Source: Apis mellifera
Taxonomy: Eukaryota > Arthropoda > Insecta > Hymenoptera > Apidae
Reading direction: 5' to 3'
Length of the DNA: 64,000 nucleotides
NCBI RefSeq assembly: GCF_003254395.2
Contig: NC_037642.1
Coordinates: 4,769,903 to 4,833,902, forward strand
Shown here one piece after another: positions 38,894-52,780 of the stretch. Below the pieces are notes generated by a model that did not search any database, was not told the origin of the DNA, and saw nothing but the letters and a program-made list of their open reading frames with translations. How positions within the stretch are numbered: position 1 is the stretch's first letter; each line of letters starts with the position of its first letter. The position numbers were made by a program, and so were the translations under genes.

Positions 38894-41800
38894 TTTTTTT
38901 AAATCAAGAACAAACCAATTAAATATTTTAAATTTCATTTCAGTTATATAGCCGGGAATACAGAACTACTTTATACACTTTGTTTTCCACAATATCGCGG
39001 ATATAATTTCATTTTAATTTTCAATTATTTCCAAATGAAAAACAAACCAATGTGAAATCATAAATCTACACATTATTCCAATTAATATATACATCTGTTG
39101 AAAACACAGAAATATTTTCTATGCGGATAATTTTCAATTAAAATTTAATATTATGAGTAAATATGCATGAAATATAAACATTTAACTTTCTTTCCAGTTT
39201 AATTGATTTTATTTCGTTCATAAACGTCAGAGTATATTTCTATATGATAAAAAAAAAGAAAGATTCGTTTTTCTCGCAAAGAAACAAAACTTTTTACTTT
39301 CACAATTTTCATAATTATTCATCATCCTTTTGACAAACTTCATAAATACGTATCCCTCTGTATCATCTTAAATCATTCATCTTTTGGAAAACTTCCTATG
39401 GCAAGGAGAGATCCGGCCCGTCATTTCATCCTCAACTCTGAATAAAAATTTTATTACTCGCGGGATGACCTCAATATTTTACACCCTCAGTTTCCATCGC
39501 AATTTCATGGGCTTAATATTCCATTGTCCGATCCTTATAACGTTTATCGCGTTTATCAAACGCGAAGGACACTCCCCGGCCAGGAGTTGGTGAATTTTTG
39601 AAAAATTTCAAAGCCGCAAATTTCGCGTAAAAGCTTCTTACCTAAAGTTGAACCTCTACGCTCCCCCCTCCCCCTCCCCATGGGGACTTGCGCGAATATT
39701 GAAGCCATTTTAGACCAACGGTAAACAACGGACAATCAAGACATGAAAGTTTCAGCAAGCTGGATTCATCGAAACTTTTCTTTTGCTGAGCATGCTTTCC
39801 TTCTACCCTCTGATAAATAAACATTTAACGACGATAGTTACGAAAGCTTTGAAACAATTGCGAAGAATTACGATTCATTTTTCAGGATTTTTCACGATCT
39901 TTGTATAAATATTTAAGGAAAGGAAATTTTATCGTTTTCTTTTATGACAGAGAAATATATTAGAAGGAAATAATTATTTGTCGCAAATATTTATTGTACG
40001 GACAAAGTTTGCAAATAATTATTGAAATTTAAAATTATTAAACATTATCACAAAATTTCTTGTTCAATTGTTATTTTTTTTCTTTTTTGGATTATTATAT
40101 ATATGTAATTCTTATTTAAATTAAATTTGTAAAGTAAGAATAAAAATTTATTTTTATTATATATTCTTTTTGAGAAAAAATGTCACAATTTTTTTGGTTA
40201 TCTAATACTTTGCGTGCATCAAGTAATTTTTTGAAAATAAATAAGGATTAAAAAGATGAAAAGGATCGATTGCTTGAAGCAATGATTTGAACAGATATTA
40301 TTTGTAGCTTTTTATAAAATTTAATTCTAACCATGCACGATGATAATTTATCGATCTCGTGTTATTAATACGATATTTTTTCGAATAATTCGAGTCGAGA
40401 TTGTTCGAGAGATGGATTTAATTGATATTTAGATTCGTTTAAATGTTTCGTAGTTTATTCGAGGAAATTGGTTATGCGTTTTAATTTAATAAGAGAAAAT
40501 GGAGAACAGAGTGAACAGATTTTTTTTAATTCGAAGAGTTTTTGATCAACAAAATTTAATTTCCCATAATTTATAATTGATCCAATCATTTTCGTTAAAA
40601 TTCCCGTTGAAATTACTTCTCCATGATGAAAATTTAAAATTCTTCTTCCCCCAGAGATATCATCCCCAATATATTATAATTTTATTAAATATAAAAATTT
40701 ATTTAATCACATTTATAATTTTAAACAAACGTGCCTTCCAAGTGTTCTGATATATATTTTAAATATTTAAGTCGGCAAATTTCATTTAATCCTTCGCGAG
40801 TTAGTTTAAAAACAAAATTTCAAATTATGAGCAAAATTAAGAGTAACGTCTCTCTCGCTTAGACAGTTAATGGCCTTTTGAAGAAACTTTGTAATTCGTT
40901 TTAAAAAAAGTAAAAGAAAACGTTGGATTAACTATGCAAAGTTCTAAAGAGAATACTTTGAAGAGAAATAAGATTTTTTTTTTTCCCCCTATTTTATCTC
41001 TTCCAAAACGTTATCTCGTTACGTTATTTATTTACAAATCGATATTAAAACACGATTGAATAAATTGATAAATTATTCTCCTTAAAAAAAATTCCAAACA
41101 AAGTCGATTATAAAAATTAACGTCGAATTGATTTACTCACTACTCATCCAGAGGATAATAACAGAGGTTCTCTAAATAAGATGCAACAATGGAAAAATGG
41201 AAGAAAGGGAGGATAGGAAATTATCGAGTGAACGGGATCGGTAACCTTTCTGTTCCACGTGTATGATCAGTCACTTTGGCCCACCGCCAAAACCAGTTCC
41301 TCGCTGGGCCCTCAATTAACCACTTCACTTGGTACGGGCCACGAGGTGCGATTTATCGCGCGTGTAGATTTGCAAGCTATGCCGAACACAAGTATCGCTG
41401 ATCTGAGCTTCCATCTGGTGATATAATATCGCAAAATATAACATCGTCGAATACGAGATCGATCGAACCATTATTTGAACCATTTCGAGATGGTTCCAGA
41501 CGATGCAATGAAATTTGATATTTCTTTGTCGAAATGAGAGATTTGGGAAATTTTTAACGAGAGAAGAACGATCAATTTGTAATTCAAAAATAAGAAGAAA
41601 GGAATTTCGTAACATTTCTTAGCATCTCTCAACAATCTCTCGAATAATTTCATTAGAATTCGCTTCGATTATCCTATCTTTTTCAGCTCTTCCTTCATTT
41701 TCTTTCTTTAAAAAGAAAGAAGAAGAAAGACAAAAAAAGATTCTATACAATGTTAACAATAATCTTACATATATGTACGTATATTCAATCTTCATATAGT

Positions 41801-42669
41801 TATATAACAATTTTATTTCACGTAAAATATTACGAATATATAAAGTATAATAAAATAGAGAACGGAGATGAGATCAAGATCTAAATTTTCAATATTATTT
41901 TCTTCATTTCTTCAATAAACCTATACTTTTACAAGATTAAAATTTTAAATTATAAAACGTTCTAATATCCTTATATTATAATCCTGTTAACAAAATATTT
42001 TTCAAAAATTCCAGCTAATCTCATTCTTAAATTTCACACACGTCTTCAATTCAATATAATTTCTCAGTAACGTAAACAGTTTATCCAGGAAGTTCCACCT
42101 AGGAGATTAATACGATTCTCGATGCGAAATCGCGGTCAATTTAAGATTCATCGGGGCGTGAAACTGTCTCGAGTGAGTATAAATCGGTCGATCGTAAGGA
42201 GAATGTTCCTAACCCTTTCCTCTCTCACGACATCAAAAGGACGATCCAATTTGATTGTTTCAACGGGAGGCGTGCCTTTGTGCAAATTATTAGTTACGAA
42301 GAGATCCCCTTCCTGTCTCCAAACAAACAATCATGTCATCGTGTCGCGAAGAATGTTAATGAAATTCGCTTCTCGTTTCTTTTTTCTTCCGATTCCCCTT
42401 CAATTCGTTGCTACTCCGTCAATTTCTTCCCTTAATTGCTTGCCTTTCTCCATCCCTTCTCCACTGTTTCAACTTCTTTTCTTCGAGTATATGCCCTTTC
42501 CCTCGAAACTCTTTACTTCCGGTCTGCGGTATTTCCAACCGTCTTTTCCCGCCGTTGGTCCCGGGATTTTCTCTACCTCGGTTGTTTTAACGCTCGCTTT
42601 TATACGGCTCAGTTTAGCCGTTACACCGTTCCTTTTCTCGCGCTTTCCAACATTCCGTTCTTTTTTTCC

Positions 42670-42689
42670 CTCTCTCTCTCTCTCTCTCT
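42670..42689. repeat. TC microsatellite
   Basis: Ten TC dinucleotides inside a long pyrimidine-rich region (about 42370-42710) that also creates a spurious 224-residue open frame on the plus strand. Confidence 0.92.
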
Positions 42690-43558
42690 TCTCTTTATTT
42701 TCCGCTCTTTTGTTTGCGCGTATACATTGCTCTTTAAATCGCCACGTTAACCGAACTCTCTGTTACAGATATTCCATTGTTTTTTTCATTCTTTAAAGAG
42801 AATTCGGAATTTGCGGATAGATAGTTCAATTCGAGGAAGAAGGAAACGAAGGTGGAACAATAATATCATTATCACGATTTTTATTCCGATAATTTTCTTC
42901 AAACAATTCAATTTTATCGCGATGAAAATATTTTCTCGTCATCCCTTTACATCCTTATATAAGAAAGAATCCGATTTTTCAAAGATTTCCATCGAAAGAT
43001 TCGAAAGATATCCCTGAAAAAAATTTCTTAAACGTAATTTCCTTTACAATCATAGTACATAGAACAGTAAAAAGAGAACGCAATTATTCTTTTTCTCTCG
43101 ACATCGTGCAAGAATTTTCAAATTTTCCAAGAAAAATATCCAATGTTCACAAGGATGTATTCCATCGGTGGAGAACGTATGGCGAGAGCAATTTGGTCAC
43201 CCCTTTATTCCCTCGAGGAAGATCGGTCGAAACGCTATCCATTTCCCTGTCTGCGAAACAGAACGAAATGATCGCGAAGCATCTCGGCGGAAGAGCATAT
43301 TTTCTTCGTCTTCCCGTGGAAGATCGATGGAACAACGTGGAATTTCCCTCGATTTCGATTTGTTTTCGAAGAATTTTTAACACAACAGTTGACCACCACC
43401 GATAAATTCTCACACGTGAGATGTCGATTTTCGAGAGACTTCTTTCTTTCTCTCTCTCATTTTTCTTCTATGGACAAGTTAGTTTGAATCGTTGTTAAAT
43501 GAAAGCTTTTTCTTTTCGAGAAGGAAAGGTATAATTATAGTTTTCTTCTTCTTTCTTT

Positions 43559-43833
43559 TATCCAACACCAGGAACAGGATGAACAGTTTATCCACCATTA
43601 TCAGCATATTTATATCATTCATCATCTTCCGTAGATTTTGCAATTTTTTCTCTTCATATATCAGGAATTTCATCGATTATAGGATCATTAAATTTCCTCT
43701 ATCCAAGATCAGAAACAGGATGAACAATTTATTCACCATTATCAGCATATTTATATCATTCATCACTCGTAGATTTTGCAATTTTTTTTCCTTATATATC
43801 AGGAATTTCATCGATTATAGGATCATTAAATTT
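43559..43833. repeat. Tandem duplication, unit about 140 bp, two copies
   Basis: Copy 1 spans 43559-43699 and copy 2 spans 43700-43833. Shared blocks include CACCATTATCAGCATATTTA and AGGAATTTCATCGATTATAG. Copy 2 lacks three bases near 43766, so an open frame on the plus strand runs through both copies as a repeated peptide. That frame is AT-driven, has no known domain, and is not called as a gene. Confidence 0.93.
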
Positions 43834-44657
43834 AACAGTTACAATTACAATAATAAAAAATTTTTCTTTAAACTATGATCAAATTTCTTTATTTCCATGA
43901 AAATGAATATCGATTAATCTATCGATTCTCCTTATTTTCTTCTCCTGTCCCCCTCCCCTTTTCTAAGAAAGAGATTAGCTGACAGCTTCGATACGTACGA
44001 ATTAACAGGGGAAAATACCCTCGAGAGCAACGTGTATATATAAAAGTAACGATTCGATGGAAACGTGTAATTATGCAAAAGCGAGACCGCCGGGGAACGA
44101 GTTTTCTCGTTTCGATCGGATCTGCACGCGCGTCAAATTAGCCGGTTTATCGAAAATTACACCGCATACACTATGATTACAGGACGCCTACGTGGGTATA
44201 TGAATTTAATGCCCCTTTGCACCGCGTCGAATCAGCGGGGTAACGGGTTTAATAGCAACGTAAGAAGATTTAAATTTCGATAAAAAAAGAAAGAAATAAT
44301 CATCTTTTTCTCCCTCCTTCTTTGACGAAATAAAAATTCATCACAATTGGAATAATATTATACTGGAAATTGAAATATCAATCGTTTCAGGAAAACGAAT
44401 TGAAAAGGAAAATAAATTTCAAGCTTAATTATACTCGAAACAACAAAATTGCATACTAATATTTGTGAAACGATGTATTATTAATGTACTATACGATGGA
44501 TTAAAAGCACACGTGTTTACCTTCGAAAGTTAATTTCCATTAAATTAAAATCAAACTCTCTCCCCTTTCTCGACGATATTAAAATGATATTGAAATGATA
44601 CAACTTACGTTCGACATTCTCTTCTCTTTATTTTGAGAGTGAAGTAAGATTTGAAGA

Positions 44658-44686
44658 AAATGTCCATGGTTAAATCATGGACATTT
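44658..44686. other. Small perfect hairpin, 11-bp stem
   Basis: AAATGTCCATG and CATGGACATTT flank a 7-base loop. Too short for a microRNA precursor as it stands. Confidence 0.75.
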
Positions 44687-47600
44687 GTAAAAAGGGTTTT
44701 GAATAAGTAAAGTATACGCGAAGAAAATCCAGAAAAATTAATTATAACTAGGGGGTTGAAGAGAGTTGGGGGATGAAATGGCGAAATAAGAGGGCGGAGG
44801 AGAAAAAAAGCGTATGAAGTAAATGGGGGCCGGTTCTCGAAAACCGGTGTGCCAGTAAATAAAGTCAATTTCTTTTTCTTATTCGAGGATTCCTCGTATT
44901 TCCCGCTTTCGCTCAATTTAATTTAAACAATGCGCCTGCCATTTTTACGCGCGCCACCCTAATCCGGATTACCTCGCCTCCCTTTTAACCCTATCGTTTC
45001 TTCCTGCAATTCCTCGAAACGCGTCTCTAAATACCTGAACTGAATAATCTCGTTTCTGCGAAATTTTTCGAAAATTCAAAATGTATTTTTTGGGAACGTA
45101 AGAAAGGAATTTTAAATTACAAAGTGTAATTTAAAGGAATCCAAGAGGAAATCTAAATCTAATAAGGATCGGGATTAATTTTTGGCTAAAATAAACGCAG
45201 AGTTAATTTAATCCTCGGCCAGAGAGAGAGAGAATTGTACGAGAATTATCTTAAAATCTTATCCCGGTCTGATCGTACGTAGAATTACGAAAACCCTTCC
45301 CCCCCCCTATTTTATTAAAAACGCTTATGAGACCCATGCAAGGGATGTTTATCATCGACGTGACTGCAACACAACGATATGAAATGAAATTATTAATATC
45401 CAAAACCGAAAGATTTATTCGATATTATCGATTATTAATATCCGATAACCGGTTAATTACTTTTCCAAAGCACTTTATACACAAACAAAATTGAAATCAT
45501 TGATTTTTACGTTATATATATATTCAAACATATATAATAACAATCAATTATACAAATCATAAAAGAAAATTATTTTTCTTCCTTTTCACTCCAATAAAAT
45601 ACTTCAATCAATTTTCTCCTTTCGAACGTGACAAAAAGTCGAAAATCATTGTTAAATATAAAAATCCAATTATCTCATCCCCGATCATTCCGCAACGGAA
45701 GACAAGACAAAGAAATTTGAAACGCTTGGAAAGGAGGGGGCGAGAGATAAAACACGCGCGTTGGAGTCAGCAGCTCCGGAGAGCGAGGGTGCGACAAGGG
45801 GTTGGTGGAGTTTCGTGCTTGGATCGTGGCTACGAAGGTCCGCGAGGGGGTAAGTGGCCGCGCGTTCACGTGTTCACGTCGCGGGGGTGTGTAAATGAAA
45901 AATGCAGCGGCGGAAAAAGAGCGTAGGATATATTTCGAGGCGAAGAAGGGTCGCCTCCATTAATGCCACCCTATCCCTGCGGGGTTGATAATGGTTTTGA
46001 ACGTGTTTTGCGCCCCATTCGTCCATCCCCCCTCCCCTACTGGCGCGAAAGTGCACTTTGCCCTTTCCTGGACACCTTCTCGTTTCGTCCAAGGAAGAAG
46101 GGGATGCGATATTCGCGAATATCGAATTTCGCGCGAGGTTTTTTAATCATCTTTGGCTTTTAAATGGCGGCGTGATTGACGAGGGAGGGGGATAAGGGCG
46201 TGGACGAGCGTTCTGAGGGGTGTGAATGAAGAGCGTTTGAGAAAAGAGGGTGAACGAGCACTCTTGAGGTTATTAGAGAATTTTAGAGAAATGGAGTGGC
46301 GGTAATATTGTTGGAGTTTGGAAAAGATTTATCGCGACAAAGGGGTGTGCAATTCCCTTCGAATTATTAACTCGTGAGAAAGTGAAAGTGAAGTGGGTCA
46401 GGCTTAATCGTTGCAATCGATTGTTTTTGATTCAAAATAACGATTCGATAAAGATAAAGTTGATGTATGTTGGAGAACAAGCAATTATGATATATTCTTG
46501 AGAATGTTAAAAAAGGAAAAGGAAATAGATATGGTTTATATGATTGATTTGTACGCTTTATGCATTGATGACCATTTCAGGGAAGGAATTTTACCCACCG
46601 TGTTATCGTATTAATTATTCGTCACGATTTTTGAATTGAGGTTGTGGAATGGCTTTATCATGGACGACAATATTCCGCGGAATTATCTTTGGATCGCGAG
46701 GCATGCACGAGGAATGAGGTGAAAGCGTAAATAAGGAATGGTGGATCGAAGCTTGTCTCATTCACGAAAATTGGAATTTCTATAGAAGATTCCTCGCGTA
46801 GTTTTGGTAAAAGGAAAAAAACTGTTGCTCAAACTGTTTTTCCACGTCTCATGTATGTGTAACACGCCTCCAACAATCTTGTAGATTATACTTTTCCATC
46901 AGTTCTATTTAAGAGCCATCAAGTATAACTTGACTAATTTATAAAATTTAAAAAAATCGATGGAATGGAATTATCGAGGCAAATCAATTAAATTTGCACG
47001 AACATTGAATAAAAATTGTGTGACTATTTCTCTTGTCGATGGATTTTTCCTATTTTTACCGAATACGTGTCTACGATGTAATTTTCTTCAGAGCAAAGAA
47101 AACATTTTCTCAAGTTTATATTTCGAAACAACTGAAATAACTTCAAATTGACCGGAAAGAAGTTTCCTCTGGCCAACTGCCAAACCTTCGACCACGTCCA
47201 ATTATCGATCGTCTTCGATTTTAAACCATTTCTCTTCCATTCGCTTCCACCTTTTCGATAAAAAAAAAAAACCCGCTATTATTCCATCCACGAGACGATT
47301 TTAATCATCTTTAATGCCGAGATCAGGCAGTGGACAGGCGGACTTTAATACGTGTCAAGTTTTACGACGTGAGTCGTAGGTTTATAATAGAAATCCGACT
47401 TCATCACCGTTTTCGAAAGTTAAACCTTATAATACCCCTTTCTTATCCTTCGGGAATAAAATCTTCGATACGGTCTTAAAAGTCGAACCTATTTTTTCCT
47501 TCTCTCTTTTACACGTCAAGAATAATCCTTGTGAGTATAATCTTTGAAGAAAGTTTGAAAAGTTTGTATCAAAACGAATCTTTATAACTAAAAACGTGCA

Positions 47601-50600
47601 TCTTTATAATTTCGATACATTATTGTTATAATATCTGAAAAGATTACCAATACGAAATTCCAAAAAAATTCTTTCTCACGCTTTTAAACCAAAACATATA
47701 TATACAATAATATCCTTTTAATCTCCTATATTATTCATCGTTTGTTCCCACGATGGAACGCATTAGTCATAATATTTTCGTTCGTCGATACATACACGTG
47801 TACACAGTCGATGGAACGAAATAAACAAAACTAGGCAAAAGTTGTAATAATTCGTGGAACTCCTTGAACGGGGGGACGACGAACAACAAGAAGCGTTATC
47901 AGTATTATTCCGGCATCGAAGCGAGCCGGTATCCCTCGTAATTAGTTCCACTCGCGTCTGACAATTAACAGGCTGGTTGGAGGCGGTCCGTGACACGAAC
48001 ACCGCCAATAATCGTAGCGTGCAAATCGATGGCCCATTAGAAACACACGCCATCCCTTTTACACCACCGAAAATTATTGCCTCCAATTATCCCGCTCGAA
48101 TTATTGATCGAACATCGAACAGTCGTCCGGATTATATTATATTATATTATTACCCAAATTTGACAACGCAAAAACCGTTATCCGTTAATTGATCTCCAAA
48201 GGGGGAGGCGATCATCATCATCCTCGTCGTCCAGTTTCTCTCTTCCAGAGGTAAGTTTCTTATCTCTGGATATTGGATAGGTTAGGTTAACGATTCGAGG
48301 TTAAATTGGATCCCGTTTGTAGATTCGTCGAGCTGTGCTTTGTGGAGAGGGAGGGGGAAGGTAGAATCCGTTCGAGGAATCGTCGTCCAAATGCACGAGC
48401 TACGATCGGATTTGATTTTCAAAATCGATCGTTGTTGATTACCTCGAGTTTTATGACTGTAAAACTGGCTGCTCGGTTAATTCGTGAATTCTTTTGAGAC
48501 GCAACACGTTGTAATTCGAGCGATATATTAATAGGTAAGTTTAATTCTATTGTTATCATCCAGGCATCGTTTAATCCGTTTAAATCTTGAAACGAATGGA
48601 ACGTGTCTCAGGATTATCCTGTTTTCTACGATCTCGGCTTTTCTTGGAAAGGGAGGGGGGACGATATAATAGGAGTGCTCTTATCTTCTCCACTCATTGT
48701 CGCAAACAATTCTCTAAACGAGAATTTATATATTTATTTTTTGAATGATATTTGAAAGGGAAGAAGTTTTTAATTAAACGTTCATCGGGAAGAAGAAAAA
48801 TTGTGATAATCGATGAAACGACATGTGAAAATGATAATTGTTTCATTTTCTTAATATGAATTTAAAAGTAATTGTATCAATGAGATAAACTCTTGATGAG
48901 TATTTTCCAACACTAGAATTAAAAAAGAAATCCAAAAATCCACGAATAGAGAAGAATGCAAGAATAACAGGATGATGTTGAAGATAACAATATAAATAAA
49001 AAAAAAACGAGCATCTAAAATCAATCACGAACCTTCCTATCCCTCTCTCTCTCTCTCTCACCACGAGTCTAATTAACTCGCAACCCACACGTACCCATCT
49101 ATTCCCTAATTACCCCCAAACTGCACCAGGGGTCGTAATAAATCACCCTCATTAGCAGCGCGGTCTCTCGATTAAAAGTAAAGGGAGAAAGAGAAAGAAG
49201 CTGGACCGAAAATATAAATATTCGTGGAAACAGGCTCGTTAATAAAAATACGAGGAATACAACGAAAAATTTTCTTCGGGAGAAATTTAATTAACAACGA
49301 GATGAAACGAAAGGGATGTACGGTGACTGGCCATTAAAACAGAATCAACGGCGAACGCCTCGAAATCGTTTCGACCTCGAATCGTCGGAAGGGAAAACGG
49401 TGAAACATCGGACGGTCGCCTGTTCGCTTGATATCGATTTTACAATCAAGAGGGGGAGAGAGAGAGGAGGAGAAGGGGAATTGTACGTTTTCCACGGGCA
49501 CGTACGTTCATGACTTTTCGTTGAGTACGTGTCACGTCGTCCACGTGGCACGTTCCGTTTAATTTGTCGCATCGGTTCGAGAAAGCAAGTTGATTTAAAT
49601 TCCACGTATGACCGGTTAGCTGTTAGATGATCCTGGTTCTTTATTTACGCTCACGGTGTGAAAATATATGCAAACGATCTGTTTGCGGATAACTGTGACG
49701 TGGAATGGAATAAATAAAGTGAATGAAGATAAGAGGAGAGTTGACTTCTTGGTTCTTTAATTTACTTAAAAATAACATTGTTTGGAAGAATGTATCGTAA
49801 AGTCTTTTAAGAATTGATGAAAAGAAGAACGTATCGATCGTACAAAGAGAATTCTAATTACTTTCGACGATACGATTCTTCTTTACGCCCTCTGACGTAC
49901 ATCGAGTCACGATACAGTGTTGATTTAAAAAATGGAATTGTTTTTTCGCGATTAATGCCTTTCTCTAGTTTGTCGAACTGGCAATTTGATGGATTACTTC
50001 ATGAGAATTGGAGAATAAAAAGTTCCAAGCGTATAGTCGAATGTAATGATGAAGGCATGAACGGGATAAGAAAAGAGAAAAAAAATAATAAATAAAATAA
50101 AATACGATGGATATAGAAATATTTCCCTTAAACAAAATTTAAAAATGCACAGGAACGCAAATAACTTTATAATCCTTTGAAACGGACGTATATGGAATAA
50201 ACAAATTTAATATTCCATAAATTTATAATCTACCGTTTCATGAATTATAAAATATATAAACTCGAATCGTTGAATTGTTATTAAAAAGATTATTGGACGA
50301 TTCAACAATGAACGAATAATTTAATCAATGAAAAATTATCGTGCAAAAAAATCTCAGTGCAAAGATCATCAAAAGATCATCCGAGCTTCTAAAAATTCCC
50401 AAAACTTTCTCTCGCAAAAAAATCAGTAAGGATCAATGACGAATTTTTAAAATAAAAAAAAAAATCCCACCAAACGAAGTTTCCGCGTCGAAGAGGATAA
50501 ATTTTCACCCCGATGGTCGCGCTCTTGATGGACCGAACCCCCCGTCGTTTCCGGTTTCATATTCCCCTCCGAGCCAAGAAGCCGCACCAGTTGCGTTTGA

Positions 50601-52030
50601 ACGATGCACCGCGCGAAAAAGTTCGCGTGGATGGCTCGAAAAAGCGGCGAGTTTCCAAGTTTTTCCCCTTGGAGCGTATTCCACTCGCCCCTCCCATCCT
50701 CGAGCCAGCCTCGTAACGAGGAAAAACAAACGCGATCAACTCGCTGCCTCTCGGTTGAAGAGCGAAAATTGAGAGGGGCGAGGCGAGGGTGGCCGCCGTC
50801 TGGCCGAGCGAATTTTTTGCGCTTTTCGAAAGCGCCACGCTCTCCTCTCTCTTTTTTTTTTTCTTTCCAGAGGAACGTGATAGGTTATTGCTCGCGCGAG
50901 GGAATTTTATGAAGCTTCCCACCCAGGCTCCAGATTTCTGACCGGGATCAAGTTTTACAAAGATTTGAAACTCGATTATACGAGAAGAGATTTGATCACT
51001 CGTGATTTCTTTGATAAAATTTTCCAGAGAAACTTCGAGAGAAATAAATTATCTCGAACGAGTTGGATCATGAAGTTTCCTTTTTGCAAATATATTGGAG
51101 AAAAACAAATATAATGTGACAATTTGTTAAAATACGAATGAAAGAATATTTTTTAAATTATCGTATTATTTATCAGACACTTTCGAAAAAAGGATTCTAT
51201 CGAAGGATTTTTTTCTGGACATGATCGATCCAATATTCGACCACCACTCTGTCTCCCTCCCTTCGATCAACCGATCGATTAAAAGAAATCGATCCCACGC
51301 GACAGGATTACATCTATATCGTATTTATCCCAATTGAGAGACTCTACTCCACCTCAATGTCGCGTGAAAAAAAGGGGGAGACGACGTTGCAAACGTTTGA
51401 CGTTCATCACGATACCTAAATGATCAATAAATACTCCATCTATTCGAAATAAAATTTTTAACACAATTAATACATGGATATAATAATAATAATTTATGAC
51501 AAGAGGACGTTGTTGGAGCACGCATTCGCTATCCTCGACAATTTAAATTCTCCGCCATAATCGTTCCATCACCACCGATTGTTTCGATACAAGTTCCACG
51601 CTCAGATTCGCCAAGACGACGTGATTTTATATATACGCAAAGGTAATATTTAATTAGAATAATGCATAGTTAGAAGTTACAGGTCGCTGTAAAGCGTCGT
51701 CCTGGACAAGAGTAATCCTGGAGCCGCGTGCACTGCACATGCACCTGTGGCGCAGCCTGCATCACGTACCTAATCGATTGACTATCCGCTGTGACGCGAC
51801 AAATTGTGTTTGCACGAGCGTTGCCGCATTATGCCGGCCACAATGGCACGCCGTGTCGTCCCTCTTATCCTTTGTATCCTCCCCCTTCTAAACCCCTTTC
51901 TTTCCTTCTTTCTCCCTCTTCTTTCTCTTCCCCCCCTATCTTCTTTGGAAGAGTTCGAGATCACGCGAGCCAACGAGCCGACTCGGGTTTCTCGCCTCGA
52001 GGGTCCACGAGGGAAACACGATCCTCGTAA

Positions 52031-52065
52031 AGAGAGAGATAGAAGAAGGAGAGAAAGAGAGAGAG
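52031..52065. repeat. Imperfect GA array
   Basis: AG dinucleotides with AGAAGA interruptions, about 35 bp. Confidence 0.88.
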
Positions 52066-52714
52066 CGTTGAGCGAAGAATTTTTTTTCAACCATGAGGAT
52101 ATGGATTTGCGGGGCTGGCGTGGATTTTTGCTGGTGTGGAAGTAAATATCGAGGGGATTTTGTGGATCGATGGAGGGTGATTAGAAGAGAAGCAGAGAGA
52201 AGAGTGATAGGGGAACAGAGGTTTTTGGAGTTTTCGCGTTTGTCACTAGAACAACGGGGAAAGATGTATTGGAAAATTCTTGTTCTATAATCGGCTAATT
52301 ATTAAACATTCGAATTCGACAGCGAATTTTTTCCCTGTAACAAAATTTTCCAATTAATCTGTTTATTCGTATTTCTGGGGAACTGTTCATTCGATCGATC
52401 CTCGCCAAACACAAACACAAACAATTCCTCCCCTCTCGCAATCAGACGAGACGCGCAAAACTCGTGATTGCCGATAGGCCGTTGCGAAAGACTGGAACCA
52501 CGGCTCCCCATAAATATTCAACGGGAATCCACGATTATTTCCCGCCTCGTCGCCGGAACTTTCGTGCCGGGCTCGAATCAACGATCTCTCTCAAGACTCG
52601 TAATTTATCCGAATAATTCGGAGGAGGATGTTCCATCTGGAACGACTGAGACCCGCCACAGAGCTATTTTTAATATTTAATTAACGCTTTCTGTTCTATT
52701 TTTTTGTGTTTCAG

Positions 52715-52780
52715 ATGCTCTTTTGACGGATGTGGATACTTGGAAAACGAACGTGGAACTGGATCTGTGAATCATTGGAG
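52715..52780 (+). other. Possible plus-strand 66-nt exon (low confidence)
   Basis: The acceptor is a long T-rich tract ending TTGTGTTTCAG, and a GGAG/GTACGTACG donor follows 66 nt later. One of three frames is open throughout (starting CSFDGCGYLENE); a second reads 17 codons ending in TGA. The splice signals are good for a random stretch, but no protein family is recognised and no partner exon was identified, so a non-coding transcript or chance are equally possible. Confidence 0.22.

Noticed and set aside
39642..39824. Minus-strand frame ending at a TTTAG/GTAAGA donor
   Set aside because: The donor is good but the upstream sequence has no clear acceptor, and the translation (poly-Gly, Lys/Ser-rich) looks random.
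42122..42796. Longest open frame in the window, 224 codons, plus strand
   Set aside because: It runs through a pyrimidine-rich stretch with a TC microsatellite, so the translation is Phe/Ser/Leu-biased. No domain, no splice support, and other frames overlap it.
48275..48292. GGTTAGGTTA, telomere-like (TTAGG) motif
   Set aside because: Fewer than three units; too short to mean anything.
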